A stretch of 64,000 nt of DNA from JBBQZU01 sp038207425. Its GTDB lineage: Bacteria > Bacteroidota > Bacteroidia > Flavobacteriales_D > Cryomorphaceae. The position numbers were made by a program, and so were the translations under genes. This document shows positions 25,903-34,819 of the stretch, one piece after another. The first letter of the stretch is position 1, and each line of letters opens with the position of its first letter. The stretch is from NCBI GenBank assembly GCA_038207425.1, contig JBBQZU010000012.1:39919-103918 (forward strand). The letters are read 5' to 3'. A model generated the notes under the pieces. It did no database searches and was not told where the DNA came from. It worked only from the letters and a program-made list of their open reading frames with translations.

Positions 25903-26853
25903 TTGACTACCCTAACACAGTTAAAATACATTGTTGCTGTTGACACTTACCGGCATTTTGCAATAGCTGCCGAGCACTGCTTCGTTACCCAGCCCACGCT
26001 GAGCATGCAGATAAGCAAAATGGAAAAGGAACTCAATGTACTTATTTTCGACCGGAGCAAGCACCCCGTAGAGCCTACCGAAACGGGCGTACGCATCATT
26101 GAACAAGCAAGGATAATACTGAGTGAATCGGATAGGCTCGACGAGTTGGTAAGGGCCCGCAAAGGACAAAAATCCGGTGTTTTCTGGCTGGGAATAATCC
26201 CCACAGTTTTGCCATCGCTTGTGCCGCGATTCCTGAGAGCTTTTACAAGAAAATACCCTGAAATACACCTGCGTATTGAGGAGCTCCAAACCGAGCAAAT
26301 TATTGAAAAACTCGATATAAACGAACTCGATGCCGGCATACTCTCCACACCGCTTTTCGAAAGCCGCCTGGTGGAAAGGCCCTTATACTACGAGCCGTTT
26401 ATGGCATTTGTGCCCGAAGGTCACAGGCTCGAAAATGAAGATTTTATTTTGAACAACGAGCTGCAATCAAAAGACCTGATACTACTGAAAAGCGGGCACT
26501 GCTTCAGGCATCAGGTACTCAACCTTTGTCGCACTGCTGATGACAGCAATAACAACGACCTGGAGCATTTCGGTTTTGAAAGTGGCAACTTTGAAACCAT
26601 CATGCGATTGGCCAAACAAGGATTTGGAATGACCCTTATACCCTACCTCACCGCCCTTGACCTGGGTGATGAAGATCGCAAATTGGTAAAACCCATGGAA
26701 CACCCGCAGCCCAGCCGCGAAATAAGCATTATTTACTCCAAAAGTCAGATGAAGCTCAGCATTATAGAAGTGCTTGCCGGAGAAGTAAAACTTCATATAC
26801 CAAAGAAATTGCTCACCCATCCAGAAGGCATCATTCCCCTGCCGGTAAAATAA
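25903..26853 (+). CDS. oxyR: OxyR-type LysR regulator
   Basis: A 316-residue LysR-family activator starting with TTG. The N-terminal helix-turn-helix (residues 5-60) reads LTQLKYIVAVDTYRHFAIAA... with SxQxxL-type recognition (TQPTLSMQISKME). The effector domain carries the OxyR redox site: GHCFRHQVLNLC, with Cys200 and Cys209 spaced nine residues apart just as Cys199 and Cys208 of E. coli OxyR. It should sense hydrogen peroxide by disulfide formation. No catalase or peroxiredoxin gene adjoins it, so its targets are elsewhere or include the nearby redoxin operon. Confidence 0.9.
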   Translation: MTTLTQLKYIVAVDTYRHFAIAAEHCFVTQPTLSMQISKMEKELNVLIFDRSKHPVEPTETGVRIIEQARIILSESDRLDELVRARKGQKSGVFWLGIIPTVLPSLVPRFLRAFTRKYPEIHLRIEELQTEQIIEKLDINELDAGILSTPLFESRLVERPLYYEPFMAFVPEGHRLENEDFILNNELQSKDLILLKSGHCFRHQVLNLCRTADDSNNNDLEHFGFESGNFETIMRLAKQGFGMTLIPYLTALDLGDEDRKLVKPMEHPQPSREISIIYSKSQMKLSIIEVLAGEVKLHIPKKLLTHPEGIIPLPVK

Positions 26854-26884
26854 AAACCCATATGGCGAAAGCTGGAACCAGTAA

Positions 26885-27190
26885 ATGAAAAGCCAGAAAA
26901 AATGTCATCAATGTGGCAAATGGACTGACGGCACCTATACCCACTGTTCATTTTGCGACGCCACAATAGACCCAATATTGCTGGCAAGTGAGCAGCGCCG
27001 AAAACGCGATATCGAAGCACAACGCAAGCGCCTTGCTGAAGAAAATAAATTTGAACGATTTCTGCGAAAGCTCGAAGAGTCCGAAAAGCCTTTTCACCGA
27101 ATTAGCTTCAATATTCTACGGGTAGTATTCAATATATACATGGGCATCCTTTCATTCTTTATATGGCTTATCGCCTTGATATCAGGTTGA
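26885..27190 (+). CDS. small zinc-ribbon membrane protein, unknown
   Basis: A 101-residue protein with two CxxC knuckles (Cys7/Cys10 and Cys21/Cys24), a charged helical middle (about 36-70) and one C-terminal membrane segment (about 78-100, FNIYMGILSFFIWLIALI). This layout suits a cytoplasmic zinc-ribbon anchored in the inner membrane. It overlaps the following gene by 28 bases, so the two are likely an operon. No family recognised. Confidence 0.65.
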   Translation: MKSQKKCHQCGKWTDGTYTHCSFCDATIDPILLASEQRRKRDIEAQRKRLAEENKFERFLRKLEESEKPFHRISFNILRVVFNIYMGILSFFIWLIALISG

Positions 27191-27558
27191 ATAAAAGTGT
27201 AGCAGTTGCGCTGATATTCTTATTACTGGTGTACTATATTCTGCACTATTTGCAAAGCCTCGCTATCGCACCTGAATGGTTTAGATTTCACGGCAAGGAC
27301 CTGATTTTTATTCCGGTTCTGCTGCTTTCTACAAAAGGAGCTTCTGCGCTGGCCGGGCATCGTATTCATTTGGGCGGTAAGCAGATTGCAGCGGCTGTTA
27401 TTTACGCCATTGTGGTATTTGAATGGCTCTTGCCTGTCCTTTCAAAAAAATATGTCGGCGACTGGGTCGATGTCGGGGCCTATGCGGCGGGGGCCGGGGT
27501 TTTCTATCTTATATCAAAAGCTCCTTTGAAAATTAAGGCCGTATCGGAAGGCCGATGA
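27163..27558 (+). CDS. small four-helix membrane protein, unknown
   Basis: A 131-residue integral membrane protein with about four hydrophobic segments (near 13-32, 47-57, 72-90, 103-117). The ATG at 27163 lies inside the previous gene; a later start is possible. VanZ-like topology comes to mind but no signature residue supports it. The C-terminus is basic and probably cytoplasmic. Confidence 0.55.
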   Translation: MAYRLDIRLNKSVAVALIFLLLVYYILHYLQSLAIAPEWFRFHGKDLIFIPVLLLSTKGASALAGHRIHLGGKQIAAAVIYAIVVFEWLLPVLSKKYVGDWVDVGAYAAGAGVFYLISKAPLKIKAVSEGR

Positions 27559-28024
27559 CACAGATTGTTTTTGTAGTTCATACATCAAATCCGCGACCAT
27601 CTGCCGTATCTGCATTTTCCATATTCTATAATTGCAATTTTACCCGATAGGAAATCTCTATTATCTGAACTCCGATCCTTCATTTTAATAGTTTTCCAAA
27701 AAATTAATTGCACATTAAATTTTTATCTGAGAGCATCAACCATAAGAAAAACAATTATCTGCGACACATGACCCTAAAAATATACAAGGCAGAACGCTTC
27801 GCTTCGCCAATACTGTTCAGCACTTACATGCCTGCCGAAGCCGTTTGAGATTATTAATTTTCTATTTTGCATCAGCAGTCGCGGTGCTGCAGCGCTCGCT
27901 ACACACTCACCAACAATATTTTTACGACATTTAGCTTGCAATTATTTAAGACCCTAAAATCAGGGCAGTAATAATCTTGGCAGTGCCAATCAAGCGCAAA
28001 CTCAACACATAAATCCTTTTTGAA
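27559..28024. other. 466-bp AT-rich non-coding stretch
   Basis: No credible coding frame, tRNA or repeat array is visible. A small CCCT/AGGG hairpin lies near 27953-27967. The area is richer in A and T than its surroundings and precedes a decayed gene, suggesting relaxed selection or an old insertion site. Confidence 0.5.
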
Positions 28025-29007
28025 ATGCTGCAACATTTTACCCTTGCCCTGAAGGCCTTCGTGGCAGCCCTGATAGCTTTTACCCAAAATCTCATGCCCA
28101 ATCCGAGTTTTGAGTAGTATTTTGAGTGTCCACAATCAGTTGCGTAGCTTCATGACCAAGTAGTCGGTTGGAGCTCCTGGCAGGAAAGCGCTGATTTTTT
28201 TCATGTTTGTAATAACGATGGGCTAGGAGCTGCGGGGGTTCCTAATAATGGTTGGGGATTTCAATGGCCAATTACTGGGAATGGATATGCAGGAGTGTTT
28301 ACTTATGTAGAATTTGCTCCTAACATTAGAGAATACATAGTTGCTACTTTGGTATCTCCGCAAATAATCGGAAACACATATTATATGATGTTTTATGCAT
28401 CAATGTATGACGGCGGCCAAAAGGAAATCAGATGGTGTGCGGCAAATAATATTGGTATGCGTTTTTTCAAAGACCTTCAATACACAGCCTTTCCACCTGA
28501 TGCCAATACTTTACAACCGGCCAATATTGCCCACCTTTATTACGGTGAGGTTCTCTACAAACACACTAATTGGACACTCATAGAAGGATTGTTTACTGTG
28601 ACTAAAGACCACAATTGGGTGGCTATTAGCAACTTCTTTTGGCAGATCAAACTGAAATTGAGATACTTAATATTGAAGGATACTGTTCGGGCATCTACTA
28701 CATCGAGAGTGTTTGAGTAGCCAGTAGTCCTGAAGAATGCGAATATTTAATGTCTGTCAATAGCAACAGGTCTGTGGCTAAGTCAAGTATTTATCCAAAT
28801 TTAATGAAGGAAACTGCTAGGTAGAGCATACCTCATACAGGTAAGTTTCAACTGGAAATTTACGATATACAGGGTCGATTAGGTCAGAGAGAATTGAATA
28901 TCCGAGCAGGTCAGGAAATAGATGTTTCAGCATTTCAAAAAGGAGTGTATGTGTTGATGATTTCAAACGACCAGTACTTTTCTTCATTTAAACTTATAAA
29001 ACAATGA
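28025..29007 (+). pseudogene. decayed T9SS-secreted protein gene (four stops, one frameshift)
   Basis: Reading from the ATG at 28025, a signal-peptide-like start (ALKAFVAALIAFTQ) runs into NLMPNPSFE, the typical opening of Bacteroidota NPSFEEY-type T9SS cargo. In-frame TAG codons follow at 28115 and 28145. The frame then stays open through WSSWQESADFFHVCNNDG and GFQWPITGNGYAG to ISNFF. A one-base loss near 28640 shifts it to ADQTEIEILNIEGYCSG, after which TGA (28714) and TAG (28822) interrupt. The end is a T9SS sorting domain (FQLEIYDIQGR, FQKGVYVLMISNDQ). The overall length of about 327 codons fits the family. An intact product is not possible without recoding. Confidence 0.85.
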
Positions 29008-29290
29008 AAACCAAAATTATTGTAGCAAGCATCATATTGTTTGCCTTGCTTTATAATAACAAATTGCATGCTCAGTCGAGTACTGCCAATTACCTTCTAG
29101 GAATTGAAAAATTCCTTGGTTATGACGCCGGTCAAAACTTCGAATTCCGCACAAACAACCCGATCCGTATGCAGCAAATGCAAACGGGTACCAGCTTCTG
29201 GTAAATTCCAACATTGCCAATAAGGCATGCCCTTTGCGAACAGCAGAAAATACTACCTTCGGAATTCCGTTAGAGGGTCCGTACAACTAA
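29004..29290 (+). pseudogene. truncated secreted-protein gene, probably frameshifted
   Basis: The ATG overlaps the end of the preceding pseudogene (ATGA). A signal peptide (to LHAQ) is followed by LLGIEKFLGYDAGQNFEFRTNNPIRMQQM, a stretch like the start of Bacteroidota tail-fibre-like surface proteins. TAA stops it at 29204 after 66 residues. Another frame continues as LVNSNIANKACP to a stop at 29290. Both cargo genes of this apparent operon are thus broken. Confidence 0.6.
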
Positions 29291-29319
29291 TTTAACTCAG
29301 CTTACTAAATACGCTCATT

Positions 29320-30081
29320 ATGAAGTTTACTATTCTTAGAGTCAGCAAAGGCGAAATTTTCGGCTTCGTCTGTATTCTGGCCCTGTCCATTTACTCATCA
29401 AACGCTTTCGCACAAAGCGAGTTCAAAAAACTCTCATCTAAAGAGCGAATTGCGATAGCTGAGCGCGAAGAAGTACAGGCTGCTACCGACATGAATTTTC
29501 AAGGTAAAATGCAGGAAGGCCATGATCTTTTCAAGGACAGACACTACCTGAAAGCCATCAGATCCTATGAAGCGGCACAAAGCCAAAGACCCTACAATGT
29601 GTATCCAAAAGTGATCATTGCCGATATTGAGCTATCGATGAAAGATACACTTGCTGTGCTGAGAGCCGAAGAGAAAAAAATAGAAAAGCAAAAGCCGGTG
29701 GAAGAAAAGGTACAGCCAAAACCTGAAGTGCCTGCTGATGATATCCAAAAACGCCTGGATGACTGGGAGAAAAAAGAACGCGAAAAGCTACAGCAGCAAA
29801 GAGAAAATAAATCTAAAACCGAACCTGCACCTGCGCCTGTAAGCGGCGATGTGCCCAAAATGAATATTGAAGAATACCGGAAGGAACTGGCTCAAAAATT
29901 TCCGAATGGTGTTACCGAAACCGTAACCACTGAAGGAAATAAAGTAATAACCCAACGCGTAATTGTCAAAGAAGGCAAAGGCGACGAATTCCGCAAAGTA
30001 GAGCATTCATGGGGCGGCATATTCTTTTTCAAAAATGGCGAAGCTGTACCCGAAAGGGTATGGAAACAGGAGACTGAGTAG
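29320..30081 (+). CDS. exported TPR/coiled-coil protein, unknown
   Basis: A 253-residue protein with an N-terminal signal ending NAFAQ (about residue 31). Residues about 60-105 resemble a TPR-like pair of helices (GHDLFKDRHYLKAIRSYEAAQSQRP). A charged coiled-coil and Pro-rich linker lies at about 110-185. The C-terminal domain (FPNGVTETVTTEGNKVITQ..., WGGIFFFKNG) recurs in Bacteroidota envelope proteins, though I cannot name the family. It follows the pseudogene pair but has an intact frame. Tail-to-tail with the DUF1684 gene, 5 bases apart. Confidence 0.7.
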   Translation: MKFTILRVSKGEIFGFVCILALSIYSSNAFAQSEFKKLSSKERIAIAEREEVQAATDMNFQGKMQEGHDLFKDRHYLKAIRSYEAAQSQRPYNVYPKVIIADIELSMKDTLAVLRAEEKKIEKQKPVEEKVQPKPEVPADDIQKRLDDWEKKEREKLQQQRENKSKTEPAPAPVSGDVPKMNIEEYRKELAQKFPNGVTETVTTEGNKVITQRVIVKEGKGDEFRKVEHSWGGIFFFKNGEAVPERVWKQETE

Positions 30082-30086
30082 CTATG

Positions 30087-30689
30087 CTATTTTGATGCTT
30101 TTGCCCCGGCCATGATTGCCACAGGTATATGGCATTCTTTGGGTGGAATAGGGCAACTGTACTTTTCGCTGTACACACAATATGGGTTGTAGGCCTGATT
30201 GAAGTCGAGCACCACAGCGCTGCTTGTCACCCCGGGCATATCAATGTACCGACCTCCTGTATATGTGCCTTTGCCATTCGAAAGATCAGTAAAAGGTATA
30301 AATAACCTGTCCTTGTACGTGGGGTGATTAACGTGCTTCATACTCGTATATCCCGGCAGGCGCACCTTTTGACCTTCGAGTGTGAATACAAAATAACCCG
30401 CGAGTTGATAATCAACCAATTGGGCCGTGCTGGTTTTCATTCCAAAAGGAAGCGAATTATTTACCTTCTCCCAAGTGGCATTTACCCTGAATGCAGGATT
30501 AAAGTGGTATCGTGCTACCTTGGTAAATTTAGCCAAGTCGGCAGGTTTCAGTGGCGACTTGGCAGGGTCTTTAAAATCGGCATCTTTCGCAGCCCAAAAC
30601 TGCTCGTACTCGGCTGCTCCCGGCTGTTTTTGTGCCACCTGAAATAAAATGGAAAGTACCAAAGCGGAATTCAGAACCAATTGCACCAT
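30087..30689 (-). CDS. DUF1684 family protein
   Basis: A 200-residue protein with an N-terminal hydrophobic signal-like segment. The conserved DUF1684 core is plain: LPFGMKTST, then LFIPFTDLSNGKGTYTGGRYID, and LDFNQAYNPYCVYSEKYSCPIPPKE near the C-terminus, where cysteines and CPxPP are family hallmarks. Function of the family is unknown; the fold is thought to bind a small ligand. It stands alone on the minus strand. Confidence 0.9.
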   Translation of the reverse strand: MVQLVLNSALVLSILFQVAQKQPGAAEYEQFWAAKDADFKDPAKSPLKPADLAKFTKVARYHFNPAFRVNATWEKVNNSLPFGMKTSTAQLVDYQLAGYFVFTLEGQKVRLPGYTSMKHVNHPTYKDRLFIPFTDLSNGKGTYTGGRYIDMPGVTSSAVVLDFNQAYNPYCVYSEKYSCPIPPKECHIPVAIMAGAKASK

Positions 30690-30915
30690 GCCCCAAATTT
30701 AAGAAAAGGACGTGGCTGAATGCAAAAATCTGTGGTGCGATAGAAGTGAGTCCGATGGGCGAATGATTCGAAACGAAACACCTGAAAAGGGTTTAGCCCT
30801 GTGATAGATAGCAACTCGAAGCCCTCAGATAATGTGCAAAACGAAGCCCATTGAAGTATTGCCTATTTCAATCTACCTATGGTACATCAAAGAAATTTTT
30901 TGAAACTTGCGCCCT

Positions 30916-31683
30916 ATGGAGATAGCCCGTTCGCTCAAAGACGCCGAAAATGCTGTACGCGATTTCATCGAGTACATACTAGAGCGCAATATGGGCGAAA
31001 ACTGGACCAACGACTGCGGTATGACAATCGAGAAAATTGACAACTGGCGAAAGCTCAAAGCCGTGGCCGAAGCCGACCTTGTACCCACACGTTCAGACGA
31101 ACGGCTGCTATTTTACGCTCCCTTGGAAGATTTACAAGAACTGATTACCGCCAACTGGGGCGGCGACCTGCAGGCAGCATTTACCGACAAGGAGCGCCTT
31201 CTCACCTACCTGAATATACTCGATGAATACCGCAACCCTGACCTGCTCAGAAGGGAGCTTTTCGTGCACCAAAAACACCTTATTTTAGGCGTAACCGGCG
31301 AACTCCGTGCCCGGATTAGTGCATACCGCAGCCTTATGGAACTGGGCAAGGAGGGTTTCCCCAGAATAGAATATGTAAAGGATAGTTTTGGAAACATTTG
31401 GGTGCCGGGAAAACCCCGCCGTGTGAAAACCAATATCACTGTGAAGACCGGAACCAAAATAGAATTTATTGTAAAAGCCACCGACCCGGAAGAATTGCCA
31501 ATTGAATACCGCATATACGGCGACAGGTGGCAAGCCGGCAACATTCTATTTCTCGAAGCTGCTGATAAACACGTAAAGAAACAGGCTCAAATTAATATTA
31601 CCATACGCAGCAGCCGAAAATTTCACGCCTACCCTCTTGGTTATGACGACCGCGTGGTATTCGAATACCAGATAGTGCCCTGA
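30916..31683 (+). CDS. unknown protein with HEPN-like N-terminus
   Basis: A 255-residue cytoplasmic protein. The first 65 residues (RSLKDAENAVRDFIEYILERN...NWTND) are all-helical and resemble Swt1-type HEPN domains, which occur in RNA-targeting and stress systems. The catalytic Rx4-6H of HEPN nucleases is not evident. The middle is helical, and the last 110 residues are beta-rich (TNITVKTGTKIEFIVKATD). I chose the ATG at 30916; an upstream TTG adds three residues. No partner toxin or antitoxin is adjacent, and a strong hairpin follows. Confidence 0.6.
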   Translation: MEIARSLKDAENAVRDFIEYILERNMGENWTNDCGMTIEKIDNWRKLKAVAEADLVPTRSDERLLFYAPLEDLQELITANWGGDLQAAFTDKERLLTYLNILDEYRNPDLLRRELFVHQKHLILGVTGELRARISAYRSLMELGKEGFPRIEYVKDSFGNIWVPGKPRRVKTNITVKTGTKIEFIVKATDPEELPIEYRIYGDRWQAGNILFLEAADKHVKKQAQINITIRSSRKFHAYPLGYDDRVVFEYQIVP

Positions 31684-31836
31684 ATATAGTGCAACAACCG
31701 TTTATCTCTTATACCTTTCCTTTCGTGAAATGAAAGGTACGCATCGTGGAATAGCAGGAATAATTACCAATAATATGCTCAACTTCGGTACTCACAAAGC
31801 AGGTAAAACTCTTTGATGATTGCTTTGAGCAGAGCG

Positions 31837-31874
31837 GCAGTAAGCGGGTAAGCCATAGGTAACCCGCTTTCTGC
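31837..31874. terminator. long imperfect hairpin, likely terminator
   Basis: GCAG-T-AAGCGGGT pairs with ACCCGCTT-T-CTGC with one T:T mismatch (12 paired bases), loop of 12. It lies 154 bases after the HEPN-like gene and just before the promoter region of the DUF1883 gene. No long T-run follows. Confidence 0.5.
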
Positions 31875-31923
31875 TTTATATTCGCGTTATTTGCTTTCTT
31901 TGCATAAGAATAAATGCCGCTCT

Positions 31924-32271
31924 ATGAAGTATCTGCACCTGCCATTTCAGGCGAAAGCCAAAGACAAAATAACCGTTACATTCGATAAGCCTGCCAACGT
32001 GTACCTTATTCATAAGTCGGATTTTGCGAAGTACAAGCTCGGCAAGTCGTTTCGTTATCTCGGTGGAAAGGCCAGTAAATCGCCTGTAGAATTTACGGTG
32101 CCAAATGATGGCACCTGGCACGCAGTTATCGAAAAGGGAAGCCATTTCAAGCCACTTGAAGTAAACGGCACAGCAAAATTATTCAGACCAAAACACCCTA
32201 CCCTCAACGGCCAAGAGGAAATGGAAACCCACCAGCAGCTCAAAGGTAAATATGATGATACCCTGGATTGA
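31924..32271 (+). CDS. DUF1883 domain protein
   Basis: A 115-residue protein that is essentially one DUF1883 domain: KYLHLPFQAKAKDKITVTF opening, then NVYLIHKSDFAKYKLG, FRYLGGKASKSPVEFTVP and GTWHAVIEKG. Structural family members are small beta proteins of unknown role, sometimes next to TIR-domain proteins, which are absent here. The ATG at 31924 gives the family start. Its TGA shares one base with the ATG of the peptidyl-prolyl isomerase gene. Confidence 0.85.
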   Translation: MKYLHLPFQAKAKDKITVTFDKPANVYLIHKSDFAKYKLGKSFRYLGGKASKSPVEFTVPNDGTWHAVIEKGSHFKPLEVNGTAKLFRPKHPTLNGQEEMETHQQLKGKYDDTLD

Positions 32272-33095
32272 TGCCTGCCGGAATGCATTTGGCAAGCCTG
32301 TTGAAATCCTTTCAGCTTCTTGTAGCGACATCAGCTATTGCAATGATGGTTTTGAGTTGTGGAAATACAACAGACGGAAATCAGATTAAAACTGTACCAC
32401 CTCCAAAACCATCTGAACCCGAAATATCAGACACTGCCGCAGCAGTTAGGGAATATCCCTTGCTCACTGAATCAAACGCTGCAGAATTTCTACTCAATTA
32501 TTTCAAAGAAAATCCGGAGCGCACCATTGCCCTCAGCACAAGACTGGGTACAATTAAATTCAAGCTTTACGATGATACCCCGTTACACACAGGCAATTTT
32601 CTTATGCTGGTAAAGCGTGGTTATTTCAACAATACCGAATTCACCCGGGTAATAAAAGATTTTGTAGTGCAGGGAGGCAACAACGAAAACGAAATTGAGC
32701 AGGTAAAAAGACTGCTTATTGGCACCTACTTGCTTGACCCCGAAATGAATGAAAAGCATTTGCACAAGCGCGGCGCCCTTTCCGCTGCTCGGAAGTACGA
32801 AGGCAATCCCGACAAGCGATCGTCACCTTACAATTTTTACTTCGTGCACGGCCGCACCTTCAATGAGCCACAGTTTATGGCTTTTGAAAGGGAGCATAAA
32901 ATGTCCATACCAGCTTGGAAAAGGGCTATTTATGAAAAAGATGGCGGAGCACCACATTTAGATGGTCAGCACACGGTATTTGGTGAAATAATTTCTGGTT
33001 GGGATGTCCTTGACAAAATGGCCGCAACCCCAACCGATGAAAGCGATTGGCCTCTTGAACCCCTAATTATGGAAATGAATACGATCAATGAATAA
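32271..33095 (+). CDS. cyclophilin-type peptidyl-prolyl isomerase, lipoprotein
   Basis: A 274-residue exported isomerase that speeds proline isomerisation during folding in the periplasm. A hydrophobic signal with lipobox VLSC precedes the cyclophilin domain, where LGTIKFKLYDDTPLHTGNFL, FNNTEFTRVIKDFVVQGG and GGAPHLDGQHTVFGEI are diagnostic. An insertion of about 60 residues sits between the VQGG motif and the HLDGQHTVFG motif, longer than in minimal bacterial cyclophilins. It overlaps the gamma-glutamyltransferase gene by 8 bases. An ATG five codons downstream is an alternative start. Confidence 0.92.
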   Translation: MPAGMHLASLLKSFQLLVATSAIAMMVLSCGNTTDGNQIKTVPPPKPSEPEISDTAAAVREYPLLTESNAAEFLLNYFKENPERTIALSTRLGTIKFKLYDDTPLHTGNFLMLVKRGYFNNTEFTRVIKDFVVQGGNNENEIEQVKRLLIGTYLLDPEMNEKHLHKRGALSAARKYEGNPDKRSSPYNFYFVHGRTFNEPQFMAFEREHKMSIPAWKRAIYEKDGGAPHLDGQHTVFGEIISGWDVLDKMAATPTDESDWPLEPLIMEMNTINE

Positions 33096-34815
33096 AAAGT
33101 TCAGCTTTTTCGCTTTTATACTTTGGCTTAGCCTGGCAGCGCCGTCGTGCAAAGAAGCAGCTCCACCTTCACCGCCGGTGGTGATAATGGCCCAAAGTCT
33201 CGACAGCCTGAAAGCCGGAGTAGCGTGCGCCCATCCTGAAGCAGCGCGCATTGGTGCAGAAATACTGGCAGCAGGCGGCAATGCTATTGATGCCGCCACT
33301 GCCATGCAATGGGCGCTTGCGGTATGCTACCCCGAAGCAGGCAATATCGGTGGTGGGGGCTTTATGGTACTGCGCAATTCCGATGGCAGCAGTGCCACAC
33401 TCGACTTTCGTGAAAAGGCACCCTCTGCTGCATCTGCAAACATGTACCTCAATGCCGAAGAAAATCCTGTAGAAGGTAGCAGCACCGATACGCACCTCAG
33501 CAGCGGAGTACCGGGTTCGGTGCGGGGCATTTTCGACGCACATGAGCGGTATGGCTCCATGCCGATGGATCAATTAATAAATCCAGCGATTGCGCTCGCA
33601 GCAAAAGGATTTCCGGTTACCCAAAAACAGGCCGAATATCTGAACTTGGATGCAGAAGTTTTCACCAATAGAAACCGCGCTCCGGTGGCCTTCGTGCGCA
33701 GTGACCGACCCTGGCAAGACGGCGATACATTGGTACAAACTGAGCTGGCTGCAACCCTGAAGCGCATACGCGATCAAGGGCCTGCAGGATTCTATGAAGG
33801 GGTTACAGCAGCGCTTATCGCTGATGAAATGGCAGCCGGCGCAGGCTTGATTTCTGCCTACGACTTAAAAAATTACAACGCCATATGGCGTGAACCGCTA
33901 ACCTTCCCTTTCGGGAAATACACCATTATTTCCATGCCACCCCCATCGAGCGGCGGTGTGGCTCTCGCCCAAATAATGGGTATGTATTCCGACTGCATCA
34001 AAGAAGAATTGAGGCATAACTCGCCCGAATACATTCACGCGATGGTAGAATCAGAGCGCCGCGCATACGCTGACCGTTCCTACTATCTCGGCGATCCCGA
34101 TTTTACAGATGTGCCGGTAAAAGCGCTAATGGATTCGCTCTACCTAAGGCGAAGAATGGACAATTTCACCTGGGCTGCTGCCACCCCGAGCAGCGCAGTG
34201 AGTTATGGTACTATCGCCACTTTTACCGAAAGCATGGAAACGACGCACCTTTCGGTAATTGATGCACAGGGCAATGCGGTATCGGTTACGACCACGCTCA
34301 ACGACAACTTCGGAAATAAGATAGTGGTAACCGGAGCCGGCTTTTTACTCAATAATGAGATGGACGATTTTAGCATAAAACCCGGGGTGCCAAATATGTT
34401 CGGACTGGTAGGCGGTGATGCAAATGCCATTGCCCCCGGCAAACGTATGCTCAGCTCAATGACCCCAGCCATCGTAACTAAGGATGGTAATCTTTTTTTG
34501 GTAGTTGGTTCACCTGGCGGATCCACTATTATTACTTCCGTGCTTCAAACCATTATGAATACCGCTCATTTTGGGATGACCCTCACAGTGGCTACCGCTG
34601 CCCCAAAATTTCACAGTCAGTGGCTTCCTGATGTGGTCTATGTTGAAGAAAATCGTTTTGATGAAAATGCACTCAAAAAACTCGAAGCCCTCGGCCACAA
34701 AATTATGCCTGTGCCCAGCCTGGGTAGGGTGGATGCTATAAGGATGCGTACCGATGGTACACTCGAAGCGGTTGGCGACCCGCGCAGTGACAATCAAGCA
34801 GCAGGATACAGGTGA
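33088..34815 (+). CDS. ggt: gamma-glutamyltransferase
   Basis: A 575-residue periplasmic enzyme (lipobox-like PSC at Cys21) that hydrolyses or transfers the gamma-glutamyl group of glutathione and related compounds. The precursor cleaves itself before the nucleophilic threonine, here Thr385 in ESMETTHLSV. GNIGGGGFMV, VPGSVRGIF, the PPPSSGG segment and NNEMDDFS, followed by MLSSMTPAIV, match the family. The 8-base overlap with the cyclophilin gene implies one transcript, which continues with the thioesterase. Confidence 0.96.
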   Translation: MNKKFSFFAFILWLSLAAPSCKEAAPPSPPVVIMAQSLDSLKAGVACAHPEAARIGAEILAAGGNAIDAATAMQWALAVCYPEAGNIGGGGFMVLRNSDGSSATLDFREKAPSAASANMYLNAEENPVEGSSTDTHLSSGVPGSVRGIFDAHERYGSMPMDQLINPAIALAAKGFPVTQKQAEYLNLDAEVFTNRNRAPVAFVRSDRPWQDGDTLVQTELAATLKRIRDQGPAGFYEGVTAALIADEMAAGAGLISAYDLKNYNAIWREPLTFPFGKYTIISMPPPSSGGVALAQIMGMYSDCIKEELRHNSPEYIHAMVESERRAYADRSYYLGDPDFTDVPVKALMDSLYLRRRMDNFTWAAATPSSAVSYGTIATFTESMETTHLSVIDAQGNAVSVTTTLNDNFGNKIVVTGAGFLLNNEMDDFSIKPGVPNMFGLVGGDANAIAPGKRMLSSMTPAIVTKDGNLFLVVGSPGGSTIITSVLQTIMNTAHFGMTLTVATAAPKFHSQWLPDVVYVEENRFDENALKKLEALGHKIMPVPSLGRVDAIRMRTDGTLEAVGDPRSDNQAAGYR

Positions 34816-34819
34816 ACAT

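Noticed and set aside
27899..28135. 78-codon minus frame in the AT-rich spacer
   Set aside because: It lies antisense to the start of the T9SS pseudogene, whose protein sequence is recognisable; no family for the minus frame.
28295..28720. Separate 141-residue gene at 28295
   Set aside because: Its sequence is the middle of a longer family that continues upstream through two stops and downstream in another frame, so it is a fragment of the pseudogene.
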